Notes: generated by a model not told the origin, from the letters alone. A stretch of DNA of 64,000 nt from Candidatus Pseudobacter hemicellulosilyticus (GCA_029202545.1 CP119311.1:2666001-2730000), one strand, 5' to 3'; shown: positions 16,237 to 26,300, counted from the first letter of the stretch. Program-made: numbers and translations.

Positions 16237-16269
16237 AAGCTTACCTGACATTTTTGGGTGAGCTTTTTT
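16237..16269 (+). terminator. Terminator of the SAM riboswitch expression platform
   Basis: AAGCTTACC (16237-16245) pairs with GGTGAGCTT (16257-16265) through 9 pairs including one T-G. The loop is 11 bases and six T end at 16269. TAAGT at the P1 3' side (16185-16189) could pair with ACTTA (16233-16237), a weak candidate antiterminator. Confidence 0.75.
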
Positions 16270-16482
16270 ATTGACCATAAGCCACCAATTCAGACAAAAC
16301 TTTTGTTTAATAGTAGATTTTCTCATGTGACCGTTTGGTCTAATCCAGGGATTGTTTTCACTTTCCCTGCTTTTTTTTAAGAGGGGTACTAACTAATACT
16401 TTCCACCCCGTAATGCAGGTGTTTTTGTGTAACTTGACTAAGTGTAAACTACTATTAAGCGGGTTTCCTGAGAACATCCACT
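16270..16482. other. Intergenic stretch between riboswitch terminator and the RteC-like gene
   Basis: About 210 bases of AT-rich sequence. I see no gene of convincing size and no perfect TAnnTTTG box. A small GGGGT/ACCCC inverted repeat lies near 16383-16410. A promoter for the next gene presumably lies here but I cannot place it. Confidence 0.4.
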
Positions 16483-17061
16483 ATGAAAGAACAATTCCTG
16501 GCGCTGTACCAGAACATGATCACCGAGATGGAACAATGCAGTCAGCGCTTCACCACTGAGAAAGAACAGATTGAGTTTTGCTTTCAAACCTGCGAACGGA
16601 ACTGGTTCCAGCTACAGCAATGCCTGACCCAGCTCCAGTTCAGCAACGACACCGAAGAGATCTGGTTCTTCAAGGTCCTCAAACCCCGCTTCACCGCCTT
16701 ACTGGAATACTATACCCTGGTCTATAAAGCCCACCTGTTCCTGCCGGATACGGATCCTGCAGAAGTCAATAATTTCTGGCAGAAGGAATTAAGATTTGCT
16801 GAGAAGTTCTTCCACGATAACTCCTCTTTTTACCAGTACTATAAAAGCGGCGATACGGAGCTGGACGAGCTGTATTTTGTCCGGGCCAACAATGACCCCA
16901 CCCAGCCTTCCCATCGCAGCTACAATATCAACCCGCAGGCCACCACCACCCATGATCCCTTACTGGCGGCCCTTATAGCCCGGGAAAGGTACGTGCATTA
17001 TGTACGGGAGAAAATGGGACGCCCCCCGGAAGGCCATCCTGCTGAGTCGCCCAATCCCTGA
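16483..17061 (+). CDS. RteC-family protein
   Basis: A 192-residue protein matching the RteC domain pattern: WFFKVLKPRFTALLEYYTLVYK (about residues 61-82), then helices with FFHDNSSFYQYYKSGDTELDELYFVR (about residues 109-134). RteC is known from the Bacteroides conjugative transposon CTnDOT, where it activates excision genes; many chromosomal Bacteroidota copies exist with unknown function. No integrase or mobilisation gene is seen nearby. It is short for the family, with a Pro-rich end. Its promoter lies downstream of the SAM riboswitch terminator, so it is the only + strand gene the riboswitch could reach by readthrough. Confidence 0.72.
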   Translation: MKEQFLALYQNMITEMEQCSQRFTTEKEQIEFCFQTCERNWFQLQQCLTQLQFSNDTEEIWFFKVLKPRFTALLEYYTLVYKAHLFLPDTDPAEVNNFWQKELRFAEKFFHDNSSFYQYYKSGDTELDELYFVRANNDPTQPSHRSYNINPQATTTHDPLLAALIARERYVHYVREKMGRPPEGHPAESPNP

Positions 17062-17145
17062 TCTTTCAGATTCTCCGGCCCCGGACGTAGGGGTAAACTC
17101 CTTTCCGGTTGTCATATAACCTAAATGGCAATTGAGGGAAGCAGC

Positions 17146-17153
17146 TATATTTG
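17146..17153 (+). promoter_or_regulatory. -7 box of the ECF sigma factor gene
   Basis: TATATTTG, a perfect TAnnTTTG match, sits 24 bases before the ATG at 17177. It also supports the ATG over the TTG at 17132, which would place the promoter inside the gene. Confidence 0.55.
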
Positions 17154-17176
17154 ACGCGGGAATTGAAACCCTTAGA

Positions 17177-17740
17177 ATGGCAGTAACTGACACGGGCACC
17201 ATCCAGTTGCTGGAAACAGCATTTGAGAAGGTTTTTAAAACACATTTTAAGAACCTGCATTCCTATGCCTATACCCTTGTCAAAGATGATATGGCGGCAG
17301 AAGAGATGGTCCAGCAGGTATTCTACAAGATCTGGGAGAAAAAGGGCCAGCTCAGCATCCAGACCTCGCTCACGGCATACCTCTACAGATCGGTCTATCA
17401 CGAAAGCCTCAATTACCTCAAGCATGAAAAAGTGAAGGCGGCCTACCGGGCCTATGCCGGTCAGCAGGGTGCCGTATCCGGCGAGCAGGCCTCCCGCAAA
17501 GTATTGCTGGGAGAGCTGGAGCAGCGACTGGGTGTTGCCCTGTCCGATCTGCCGGAGCAATGCCGCACTGTTTTTCAGCTGAGCCGTTTTGAAGAACTGA
17601 AATACCAGGAGATAGCCGACCGGCTGGGCATCAGCATCAAAACGGTAGAGAACCAGATGGGAAAAGCGTTGAAACTGTTACGCGCCAAGCTGGTGGACTA
17701 CCTGCCTTTCCTGGTCTTTTTACTGTTATCCAACCCCTAA
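17177..17740 (+). CDS. ECF-type RNA polymerase sigma factor (FecI-like)
   Basis: A 187-residue sigma-70 family protein with region 2 (YAYTLVKDDMAAEEMVQQVFYKIWEKK, about residues 30-56) and region 4 (LPEQCRTVFQLSRFEELKYQEIADRLGI and an HTH ending in KTVENQMGKAL). The start used is ATG 17177. The next gene, 33 bases on, is a FecR-like anti-sigma factor and the third an STN-domain protein, so it is a cell-surface signalling unit. It would direct RNA polymerase to a small set of genes when the anti-sigma factor is released; the target could be the STN gene itself. The last residues are hydrophobic (YLPFLVFLLLSN), a mild oddity. Confidence 0.92.
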   Translation: MAVTDTGTIQLLETAFEKVFKTHFKNLHSYAYTLVKDDMAAEEMVQQVFYKIWEKKGQLSIQTSLTAYLYRSVYHESLNYLKHEKVKAAYRAYAGQQGAVSGEQASRKVLLGELEQRLGVALSDLPEQCRTVFQLSRFEELKYQEIADRLGISIKTVENQMGKALKLLRAKLVDYLPFLVFLLLSNP

Positions 17741-17773
17741 AAGCCAATCCATTTGAGTGAATCTTTACACGAT

Positions 17774-18766
17774 ATGAACGATGAGCTGCTGGTAAAATAC
17801 CTGCTGGGCGAAACCAGCCCGGAAGAATCCGGGATGGTGAAGGCCTGGATGGCCGAAAGCGAGCTCAACCGCCAGTGTTTTGAGCATTTCAGGCTGATCT
17901 GGGAACGGAGCTTCGGAATTGCGGCCCACAGCAAAGTGGATCCTGACGACGCCTGGAAAAGGTTCCAGCTGCTCACAGGGCAGCAGCCCGCCACTGCTGA
18001 AGTGGTGGTGCGCAGCCAGCCCCGCCGCGCCAGGCTGCCCTTCCTGCGGGCAGCGGCAGCCATCCTGCTCACAGCAGGCGCCATCACCCTGTTCTACCTC
18101 AACTGGCGCAGCGGTGCTGATGCAGGCGCCGCAACGCCGGTCACCATTGCCGCCCGCAACAGCAGCCTGACAGATACCCTGCCGGACGGGTCCATTGTTA
18201 CGCTCAACAAGAGATCATCGCTGCGTTTCCCATCGGACTTTAAGGATGGTCCCCGCACCGTTCAGCTGGAAGGAGAGGCCTTCTTCCGCATTACGCCTGA
18301 TCCGGCACGTCCTTTTGAAGTGCGTATCAATGATGTGATCATCAAAGTGCTGGGCACTTCCTTCAATGTGAAAAGCAATGAAGGCGTTACAGAAGTGATT
18401 GTAGAGACCGGGCTGGTGCAGGTGAGCCATTCCAGCCATCAGCTGCAGCTGCGGCCCAAAGAAAAACTGTCCGTATCAGCTGCGGATACGGAACTGAAGA
18501 AGGATTCGGTTTCGGACCAGCTCTATAAATATTACCGTACCCGTGAATTTGTTTGCGACAATACGCCACTATGGAAACTGGTGGACGTGCTCAATGAAGC
18601 CTACGACGCCCGGATCGTGATTGAACGACCGGCACTGCGTAATCTCCGGATAGACGTCCCCTTTTATGATGAGTCGCTCGATAATATCCTCGATGTGATC
18701 ACCGAGACCTTCAACGACCAGCATATCCAGGTAGTGAAGCAGGATTCGCTGATCATTTTAAAGTAG
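17774..18766 (+). CDS. FecR-like anti-sigma factor
   Basis: About 330 residues (starting at ATG 17774; TTG 17753 would add seven). The N-terminal cytoplasmic part opens with MNDELLVKYLLGETSPEE, typical of the anti-sigma region. One membrane segment (LRAAAAILLTAGAITLFYL, about residues 95-113) follows, then a periplasmic FecR domain (DGSIVTLNKRSSLRFP, LEGEAFFRI, VRINDVIIKVLGTSFNVKS). The C terminus is a DUF4974-type STN-like domain (TPLWKLVDVLNEAYDARIVIE). It presumably holds the sigma factor inactive at the inner membrane until signalled from outside. Confidence 0.92.
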   Translation: MNDELLVKYLLGETSPEESGMVKAWMAESELNRQCFEHFRLIWERSFGIAAHSKVDPDDAWKRFQLLTGQQPATAEVVVRSQPRRARLPFLRAAAAILLTAGAITLFYLNWRSGADAGAATPVTIAARNSSLTDTLPDGSIVTLNKRSSLRFPSDFKDGPRTVQLEGEAFFRITPDPARPFEVRINDVIIKVLGTSFNVKSNEGVTEVIVETGLVQVSHSSHQLQLRPKEKLSVSAADTELKKDSVSDQLYKYYRTREFVCDNTPLWKLVDVLNEAYDARIVIERPALRNLRIDVPFYDESLDNILDVITETFNDQHIQVVKQDSLIILK

Positions 18767-18813
18767 CCCGGCTGCCGGAAGCAGGGTTGTATAGCAAATA
18801 CCAAAAAACAGGA

Positions 18814-20760
18814 ATGGACCGAGTATTTAAAAAGATTGTCCCTATTGCAATGCTGTGCCTGGCCATGCTCAGTACAGAAGCCCAGAATATCCTTAACAGG
18901 AGCGTATCACTGGAAGTGAACCGGCAGGAGCTGGCCCATGTGCTGGAGATCCTGAGTAATAAAGGCAATTTCTTTTTTTCCTATAACAGCAATATCATCC
19001 GCAAGGACAGCCTGGTCACCCTCAGCGTATACAGCAAAACAGTGAAACAGGTACTGGACCTGCTTTTTCGAGAAGGCTATGAATTCAAGGAGAGCGGTAA
19101 CTACCTGATCCTGCGCCGTACGCCTATCCGCACCCCCCTGGTCACGCACCAGGATGCCAGCGAAGAAAGCGTGTATTATGTCAGCGGTTATGTCCTGGAT
19201 GATCAGACCGGCCAGTCGATCGGTAACGCCAGCGTATATGAAAAACACCAGCTGGCCTCCACCATTTCCAATAGCGACGGCTACTTCAGGCTGAAGCTGA
19301 AAAGCCGGTACGAAAAAGCAGCTATCAGCGTCAGCAAACAATATTATGTTGACACCACAGTCATCATCCAGCCCCGCTACAACCAGCAGCTGGCCATCAC
19401 CATCAACCCGCTGGCTATTTCTGATAATACTACCATCATAGCCCCCTATTCCTTTGCAGCGCCGGATTCTATTGTCATTGATGTGCGTGGACCGGACAGT
19501 ACCCATTGGCTGTATACCTACCGGAAGACGGATAGCAACAACGTGGAAAAAACTGCCATGGGCCAATGGCTGCTCAGTACCTGGCAGAAGGTACAGACCA
19601 TCAACCTGGATAAGTTCTTCACTGCCCGGCCCTATCAGATGTCTTTGGTGCCGGGTATGAGCACCAACGGCAGGCTGAACAGCCAGGTCACCAATAATGT
19701 ATCCCTCAATATCCTGGGTGGTTATTCCGGCGGCGTGAATGGCGTAGAGATCGGCGGTTTGTTCAATATTGACAAGCGGGATGTGAAAATTGCGCAGGCG
19801 GGTGGCCTGTTCAATATGGTGGGGGGCAACCTGACCGGCGTGCAGCTGGCAGCCGTGCATAACACCGTGCTGGACTCTGTGGTGGGTGTGCAGATCGGTG
19901 GTATCACCAACCATATACACCATAACCTGCTGGGCGTCCAGGTAGGCGGTATCTATAATCATGTATCGGGCAGCACAAATGGTGCGCAGATCAGCGGGAT
20001 AGGCAACTACAACAACCACGATTTTATTGGCTGGCAGCTGTCCGGTAAGTTCAATGTCAACAGGCGCGACCTGCGTGGCTCACAAATGGGTGGAGTACTC
20101 AATATCAATGGCCGGAACCTTAAGGGCGCCCAACTGGCAGGTATACTGAATGTAAACTGGAAAACCTTGCATGGTGCCCAGGTGGCCGGTGTACTGAACT
20201 ATGCCAAAAGGCTGAAAGGCGTACAGATCGGCCTGGTCAATATTGCTGATACCTCTGACGGTTACAGCATTGGCCTGGTCAATATCATTTTCAAAGGCTA
20301 CCACAAACTATCCATCTATGCCAATGAAGTGATCCCTTTCAATGCTGCCTTCAAGACCGGCAATACCAAACTCTACAGCATCCTGCTGGCTGGCGTAAGC
20401 GCGGGCTATGGCAATGAATCCGACAGCATAGCCAAAGCCTTCACCTTTGGTTATGGCATGGGACGGGAATTGAGCCTGAAAAATAACTGGGGGCTCAATG
20501 CAGAGCTGACCAGCCAGCATATTTACCTGGGCAGCTGGGATTACCTCAATCTCCTCAGCAGGGCCAGCTTCCATGTCCATTATAAGGTGGGGAAATATTT
20601 CTCCGTATTTGCCGGTCCTTCCTTCTCTGTCTACTGCACCAACCAGACGGAAAATATCAAAGGTTACCGGGAGCATATCCCTTCCTGGAAGGACACTTTT
20701 ACATTTGGCGACAGGGTCACAGGCTGGTTTGGTTTCAATGCCGGGATCAACCTGTTTTAG
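18814..20760 (+). CDS. Secreted STN-domain protein with carboxypeptidase-regulatory-like region and surface repeats
   Basis: A 648-residue protein with a signal peptide ending near EAQ (residue 24), an STN domain (about residues 30-100, as in FecA-type receptors) and a carboxypeptidase regulatory-like beta domain (about 125-200). A long array of Gly/Asn repeats of the type GVQIGGITN / GAQLAGILNVN follows (about 300-480), then a C-terminal beta-rich part (about 500-648). It has no TonB plug or 22-strand barrel, so it is not a TonB receptor although it sits where one would be expected. The repeats resemble LA_2272-type surface repeats. The start is ATG 18814; TTG 18787 was rejected. It probably acts at the outer membrane as the signal partner of the sigma/FecR pair (inference). 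Confidence 0.75.
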   Translation: MDRVFKKIVPIAMLCLAMLSTEAQNILNRSVSLEVNRQELAHVLEILSNKGNFFFSYNSNIIRKDSLVTLSVYSKTVKQVLDLLFREGYEFKESGNYLILRRTPIRTPLVTHQDASEESVYYVSGYVLDDQTGQSIGNASVYEKHQLASTISNSDGYFRLKLKSRYEKAAISVSKQYYVDTTVIIQPRYNQQLAITINPLAISDNTTIIAPYSFAAPDSIVIDVRGPDSTHWLYTYRKTDSNNVEKTAMGQWLLSTWQKVQTINLDKFFTARPYQMSLVPGMSTNGRLNSQVTNNVSLNILGGYSGGVNGVEIGGLFNIDKRDVKIAQAGGLFNMVGGNLTGVQLAAVHNTVLDSVVGVQIGGITNHIHHNLLGVQVGGIYNHVSGSTNGAQISGIGNYNNHDFIGWQLSGKFNVNRRDLRGSQMGGVLNINGRNLKGAQLAGILNVNWKTLHGAQVAGVLNYAKRLKGVQIGLVNIADTSDGYSIGLVNIIFKGYHKLSIYANEVIPFNAAFKTGNTKLYSILLAGVSAGYGNESDSIAKAFTFGYGMGRELSLKNNWGLNAELTSQHIYLGSWDYLNLLSRASFHVHYKVGKYFSVFAGPSFSVYCTNQTENIKGYREHIPSWKDTFTFGDRVTGWFGFNAGINLF

Positions 20761-20833
20761 CGGTGATCGTTAACGGCTTGTGAATGTTGGAACATTTAAC
20801 TTTTCCATTGTTTGAATTTCTTAATTTCAGCCA

Positions 20834-21748
20834 ATGGCTAAGCGTGAAACGATGCGGGATTTTACCCAGCGGCTGACATTCCCCTGTCAGGACATCTATT
20901 CCAAGCATACCAATGAACGCGTCAGCACCGGGCAGTTCAATGTATACCGCCGCGGTGAATTCGGCTGCCGGGCCGCCTCTCCCTATAACCGGCGTGATTT
21001 TTATAAGATATCGCTGATCATCGGCAAGGGTAAATTATACTATGCCAATAAGGGGATTGTCATTGACCGGAACGCCCTGCTCTTTTCCAATCCCAGCATT
21101 CCCTATTCCTGGGAGCCTACTTCCGACAAACAGGAAGGCTTTTTCTGTCTCTTCACCCAGGACTTTATCAACCCCGTTCTGCGCAGCGAGACCCTGCATG
21201 AATCCCCCCTGTTCCGCATTGGGGGTGATCCTGTTTTCTTTGTGGCTCCGGAACAGGAGCGCACCCTTAGTGAATTATTCCTTAAAATGCTGACGGAGCT
21301 TGAATCCGAGTATATCCATAAATACGACCTGCTGCGCAACTATGTAAGCCTGCTGCTGCATGAAGCACAGAGATCGCAGCCGGCCAATACCTATTTCCAG
21401 CACACCAATGCCTCCACCCGCATCGCCTCCCTGTTCATGGAACTGCTGGAGCGCCAGTTCCCTATAGATTCCCGGGACCATGTGCTGCGGCTGCGGACGG
21501 CCAGCGATTTTGCCAGCCATCTGTCCGTACATGCCAACCACCTCAACCGGGCGGTGAAAGAGATCACCGGCAGGACCACTACGGAGCATATTGCCGAACG
21601 TATCACCAGTGAGGCCAAGGCCCTGCTGACCAATACCAGCTGGAATGTGAGTGAGATAGCCTATACCCTTGGTTTTGAATACCCGGCCTATTTCAATAAC
21701 TTCTTTAAGAAGCAGACCAGCCAGACGCCGGGCGCTTTCCGGCAATAG
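20834..21748 (+). CDS. AraC-family transcriptional regulator
   Basis: A 304-residue protein with an N-terminal cupin-like sensor region (about 30-170) and a C-terminal AraC double helix-turn-helix (about 205-304). The latter includes ASDFASHLSVHANHLNRAVKEITGRTT and the closing signature SWNVSEIAYTLGFEYPAYFNNFFKKQTSQTPGAFR. It stands directly before, and in the same direction as, the RND efflux operon and probably activates it in response to a small molecule (inference from position). Confidence 0.93.
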   Translation: MAKRETMRDFTQRLTFPCQDIYSKHTNERVSTGQFNVYRRGEFGCRAASPYNRRDFYKISLIIGKGKLYYANKGIVIDRNALLFSNPSIPYSWEPTSDKQEGFFCLFTQDFINPVLRSETLHESPLFRIGGDPVFFVAPEQERTLSELFLKMLTELESEYIHKYDLLRNYVSLLLHEAQRSQPANTYFQHTNASTRIASLFMELLERQFPIDSRDHVLRLRTASDFASHLSVHANHLNRAVKEITGRTTTEHIAERITSEAKALLTNTSWNVSEIAYTLGFEYPAYFNNFFKKQTSQTPGAFRQ

Positions 21749-21784
21749 TGCTTGAATTTTATAACTATTTGTTTGAAAACTTCA

Positions 21785-21804
21785 ATGGAATAAATCGTTT
21801 CCAT
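21785..21804. promoter_or_regulatory. Inverted repeat, candidate operator for the efflux operon
   Basis: ATGGAA, eight bases, then TTCCAT: a perfect 6-bp inverted repeat, 37 bases after the regulator stop codon and about 130 bases before the TolC-like gene. TTCCAT also occurs once upstream of the regulator gene (20803). It could be a binding site for the adjacent regulator; the half-site is short, so chance is possible. Confidence 0.35.
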
Positions 21805-21933
21805 AGTTAATTTTAGGGTCTCAAAGCAATCCAGATAAATACAGGTCAGAAAAAGAGAAGTCCAATCCTTCAGGGGATTGCCCGAACGATGCTGCCATTT
21901 CATTAATTCCGGTTCGCAATTATTGTATCAAGT

Positions 21934-23334
21934 ATGTCAGGAAAACAACTGTATGCCCTGATAGGGCTACTATTTATTATGGGGTTCACCCTGTCCGCAG
22001 GGGCACAGGTGCTTACCCTCAAGGAAGCAGTGGGCACTGGCCTGCAGCATTATGGCGCTATCCGCGCCAAAGCCCATTATGTGGACGCCTCCAGGGCCGG
22101 TGTTGAATTATCCCGAAAAGAATACCTGCCGGACCTCACCCTTTCTTTCCAGCAGGACTATGGCACCGTCAATGGCGCTACCGGTCCGCTGTACGGGCTG
22201 CGGGGGCTGGCTGTAGCATCTTCCGGTATGGCGCTGGAATCCCAGAACTGGCATTCCGCTTTTGGCGCCCTGTACCTGGCCAACGTGAACTGGGAATTCT
22301 TTTCCTTTGGCCGGGCCAGGCAGAAGATCAATGTCTCCAAAGCGGTGCTGGCCCGGGATGAGAGCGACCTGCAGCAGGAGCAGTTCCAGCATGGCATCCG
22401 GGTGGCCGCCGCCTACCTCAACCTGCTGGCCGCTCAGCGGCTCACCATCTCCTGGCAGAAGAACCTGGACCGCGCTACCGCCCTGCAGGAAGTGGTAGTG
22501 GTGCGCGCCCGCAACGGGCTCAACGCCGGGGTGGATTCCTCTTTTGCCAATGCCGAGGTCTCCAATGCAAAAATGGCGCTTACCCGGTCCCGTGATACGG
22601 AGCAGGAGCGGGCCAACCTGCTGGCCCGGCTGATGGGTGTTGCCGCACAGGACTTTGTGCTGGACAGTCTTTTCCTTTCCCGGATCCCCAGCCATTACCT
22701 GGACACTGCCGGGGAAGCGCAGCAACTGCATCCGCTGCTGGGCTGGTACCAGCGCCGGATAGACTGGAGTAATCAGCAGGCCGGTTATTTCAAAACCTTC
22801 AACTGGCCTACCTTCTCCCTGTTCAGCGTATTCCAGGGAAGAGGCACCGGCTTTGACCATGACTACGGTATCGTGGACCTGGAAGGTTATAGCGGTGATT
22901 ACTTCAAAGGCGTAAAACCTATCCGGTCCAATTACCTGGTAGGGATCGGCATGGTCTGGAATATCACCAGCCCGCTCCGTGTCCGCGAGCAGGTGAGCGC
23001 CCAGCAGTTTATCAGCAAAGGGTTGCAGGCCGAGTATGAACTGGCTGATCAGACCCTGAAAGCGCAACTGGTGCTGGCTGATCAGAAGATCAGAAACGCC
23101 ACGGATAATTATCGGGAGGTGCCGGTACAGATGAAAGCTGCTTCCGATGCCTACCTGCAAAAATCCGTCCTGTACCGGAACGGCCTGGCCACTATTGTGG
23201 AAGTGACGCAGGCGCTCTATGCGCTGAACCGCGCCGAGACCGACCGGGACATCGCCTATAATAATGTGTGGCAGGCCCTGCTGCTGAAAGCAGCCGCCAG
23301 CGGCGATGCTAACCTGTTTATGAATGAATTCTGA
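21934..23334 (+). CDS. TolC-like outer membrane efflux protein
   Basis: A 466-residue protein with a signal peptide (LIGLLFIMGFTLSAGAQ) and the two-fold repeated TolC helical/barrel pattern (LTLKEAVGTGLQHYGAIRAK... and LYRNGLATIVEVTQALYALNRAETDRDIAYNNVWQALLLKAAASG). It forms the outer-membrane exit channel of a tripartite pump with the RND and adaptor proteins encoded next. There are 25 bases to the RND gene. The missing N-terminal Cys suggests it is not lipidated. Confidence 0.92.
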   Translation: MSGKQLYALIGLLFIMGFTLSAGAQVLTLKEAVGTGLQHYGAIRAKAHYVDASRAGVELSRKEYLPDLTLSFQQDYGTVNGATGPLYGLRGLAVASSGMALESQNWHSAFGALYLANVNWEFFSFGRARQKINVSKAVLARDESDLQQEQFQHGIRVAAAYLNLLAAQRLTISWQKNLDRATALQEVVVVRARNGLNAGVDSSFANAEVSNAKMALTRSRDTEQERANLLARLMGVAAQDFVLDSLFLSRIPSHYLDTAGEAQQLHPLLGWYQRRIDWSNQQAGYFKTFNWPTFSLFSVFQGRGTGFDHDYGIVDLEGYSGDYFKGVKPIRSNYLVGIGMVWNITSPLRVREQVSAQQFISKGLQAEYELADQTLKAQLVLADQKIRNATDNYREVPVQMKAASDAYLQKSVLYRNGLATIVEVTQALYALNRAETDRDIAYNNVWQALLLKAAASGDANLFMNEF

Positions 23335-23359
23335 TGCCAACCATTAACAGCATTAACTC

Positions 23360-26300
23360 ATGGGATTAATAAGAACAGCGCTCCGCAAGCCGATCTCGAT
23401 CCTGGTACTGGTAGCCGGTATCCTGTTTTTCGGGATCAATGCGGTGAACAAGATCAAGATCGATATTTTCCCGGCTATGAACCTGCCGGTGATCTATCTC
23501 TCGCACCCCTATGGTGGGTTCACACCTTCGCAGATGGAAGCCTTCTTTGCGAAGCAGTATATCAATATCATGTTGTTTGTAAATGGTATCAAATCCATTG
23601 AGACCAAGAACATCCAGGGCCTGACCTTAATGAAGATCACTTTTTATCCGGGCACCAATATGGCGCAGGCTGCCGCGGAACTGAGCGCCTTCAGCAACCG
23701 GATACAGGCCATCTTTCCACCAGGGAGCCAGCCGCCTTTCCTGATCCGCTTTGACGCGTCCACGCTGCCGGTTGGGCAGCTGGTACTGAGCAGTGACCGC
23801 CGCAACAATAATGAGCTGGCGGATATGGCCAACGTATATGTCCGGGCTTCCTTTACCTCTATTCCCGGCCTGGTAGCGGCGCCGCCCTTTGGCGGTAACG
23901 TGCGTACTGTAGTGATCAAGGCCGATCCCGAACTGATGCGTTCCCATAACCTCACCCCTGATCAGCTGGTGGAAGCCATGCGCCTCAACAACCAGGCTAC
24001 GGCGGCGGGTAATGTACGGGTGGGTGATTACAACTACCTGACGCCTGCCAATACCAATATAAAGACCGTTAAGGATTTTGAGAATATCCCGCTCTTCAAA
24101 GGCAGTGCGCATAACCTGTACCTGCGGGATGTGGCCACTGTGGAAGACGGCGCCGATGTGACCATGGGTTATGCCCTGGTGAATGGCAAGCGCTCCGTGT
24201 ACCTGAATATCGCCAAATCGGCCGATGCTTCTACCTGGGAGGTAGTACAAAAATTAAAAGCCGCCCTGCCCAAATTCCAGGCCGTGCTGCCGGAGGATGT
24301 GAAGCTCTCCTATGAGTTTGACCAGTCTACCTATGTGATCAACGCCGTCAAAAGCCTGATGCATGAAGGTATTATAGGCGCCCTGCTCACCGGCCTCATG
24401 GTATTGCTGTTCCTGGGTGATGTTCGTGGAGCCTTCATCGTGATACTGACCATTCCTACCTCTATCATTGCCGGCGTGCTATTGTTACAACTGACGGGGC
24501 AGACCATCAATATCATGACGCTGAGCGGTCTCTCCCTGGCCATTGGTATCCTGGTGGATGAATCCACGGTGACCATTGAGAATATCCACCAGCATTTTGA
24601 TATGGGCAAGCCCAAGGCCCTGGCTATCTGGGATGCCTGTAAGGAGATCGCTTTCCCCAAATTGCTGATCCTGTTCTGTATCCTGGCCGTGTTTGCGCCT
24701 GCCTTTACGATGGAGGGCATACCGGGGTCACTGTTCCTGCCGCTGTCGCTGGCCATCGGCTTCTCCATGATTGTATCTTATTTGCTGTCGCAGACCTTTG
24801 TGCCTGTGCTGGCCAACTGGATCATGAAACCGCATAACAAGAGCCGGCAGGAAGTGCCGCAGGGGGAAGGCGATACCTGGGACCAGAAGAAAATGCTGGT
24901 AGAAAGGGAAGACAGCAACCTGGATGGTAAAGTGAGCCGCTTTGAAAAATTCCGTGCCGGCTTCCTGCACATGCTGGAAAAGCTGCTGACTATCCGAAGG
25001 GTAGTTTCCCTGACCTACCTGGTGGTGATCATGGGGCTGGCGGTATTGCTGTTAGCCACTATCGGGCGCGACGTACTGCCCAAAGTGAATGGCAGCCAGT
25101 TCCAGGTAAGGCTGCGGGCGCCGGATGGCACCCGCCTGGAACGAACGGAAGAGAAACTGGTACAGGCCACCCGGGAAATGGAAGCCATTATTGGTAAAGA
25201 CAATGTGGCTATCACTTCCGCCTATGTGGGCCTGCATCCCGGTCTCTTCTCCATCAGCCCTATCTACCTGTTCACCAGCGGTCCGCATGAAGCGGTATTA
25301 CAGGTAGCCATGAACGAACACTGGCATGGCAATATGGAAGACCTGAAAGAACAGTTCAGGGTCCGGCTGGATTCTGTGATGCCTGATATCAAACTGTCTT
25401 TTGAGCCCATAGATATGACAGATAAGATCCTGAGCCAGGGATCGCCCACGCCTATTGAAGTGCGGCTGGCAGGCAGGAACAAAAAGCTGAATGAAGAATA
25501 CGGTCATAAGGTAGTGGAAAAGCTGCGGCAGATCCCTTACCTGCGCGATGTGCAGATTGCCCAGCCTTTGAAATACCCGGCCCTCAATATCAATGTAGAT
25601 CGCGTGCGGGCGGCGCAGCTGGGCGTGGATATGAGTGATATCTCCCGTTCCCTGATAGCAGCCACCAGTACGTCCAGGTATACGGAGAAGAATGTTTGGT
25701 TAGATGAGAAAACAGGCCTGAGCTATGGTGTGCAGGTAATGATCCCGGAGAACAAGATGAACAGCGTGAACAGTATTGGGGAGATACCGGTGCTGCGCAA
25801 TTCCCCGCGGCCGCTCTTGAGCGATGTGGCGAGTATTGATCCGGATACTACTTATGGTGAGAATGATAACCTGGGGGCAGTGCCTATTATCTCTGTAACA
25901 GCCAACCTGCACCATACGGACCTGGGCAGGGCCAGTAAAGCGGTCAAGGAAGCGCTGGCCGGGCTGGGCGAGCTGCCCCGTGGCCTGACAATTGAACCGA
26001 TTGGTATGACCGCCGTGCTGGATGAAACACTGGACAGTTTGCAGTCGGGCCTGCTGGTAGCTATTGTGGTGATCTTTTTGATGCTGGCGGCTAATTTTCA
26101 GTCGTTCAAGGTCTCTGCCGTAGTACTGGTGACGGTGCCGGCGGTATTATTCGGTGCGCTGGGGATGTTATTGCTTACCGGCTCAACGCTTAACCTGCAA
26201 TCCTATATGGGCATTATCATGTCGGTGGGCGTATCCATTGCCAATGCCGTGCTGCTGATCACCAATGCAGAGCACCTGCGCAAAGGCAGTGGCAATGCGT

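Noticed and set aside
16214..16261. 15-codon frame between the SAM riboswitch and its terminator
   Set aside because: It overlaps the terminator hairpin and has no ribosome-binding evidence or run of regulatory codons.
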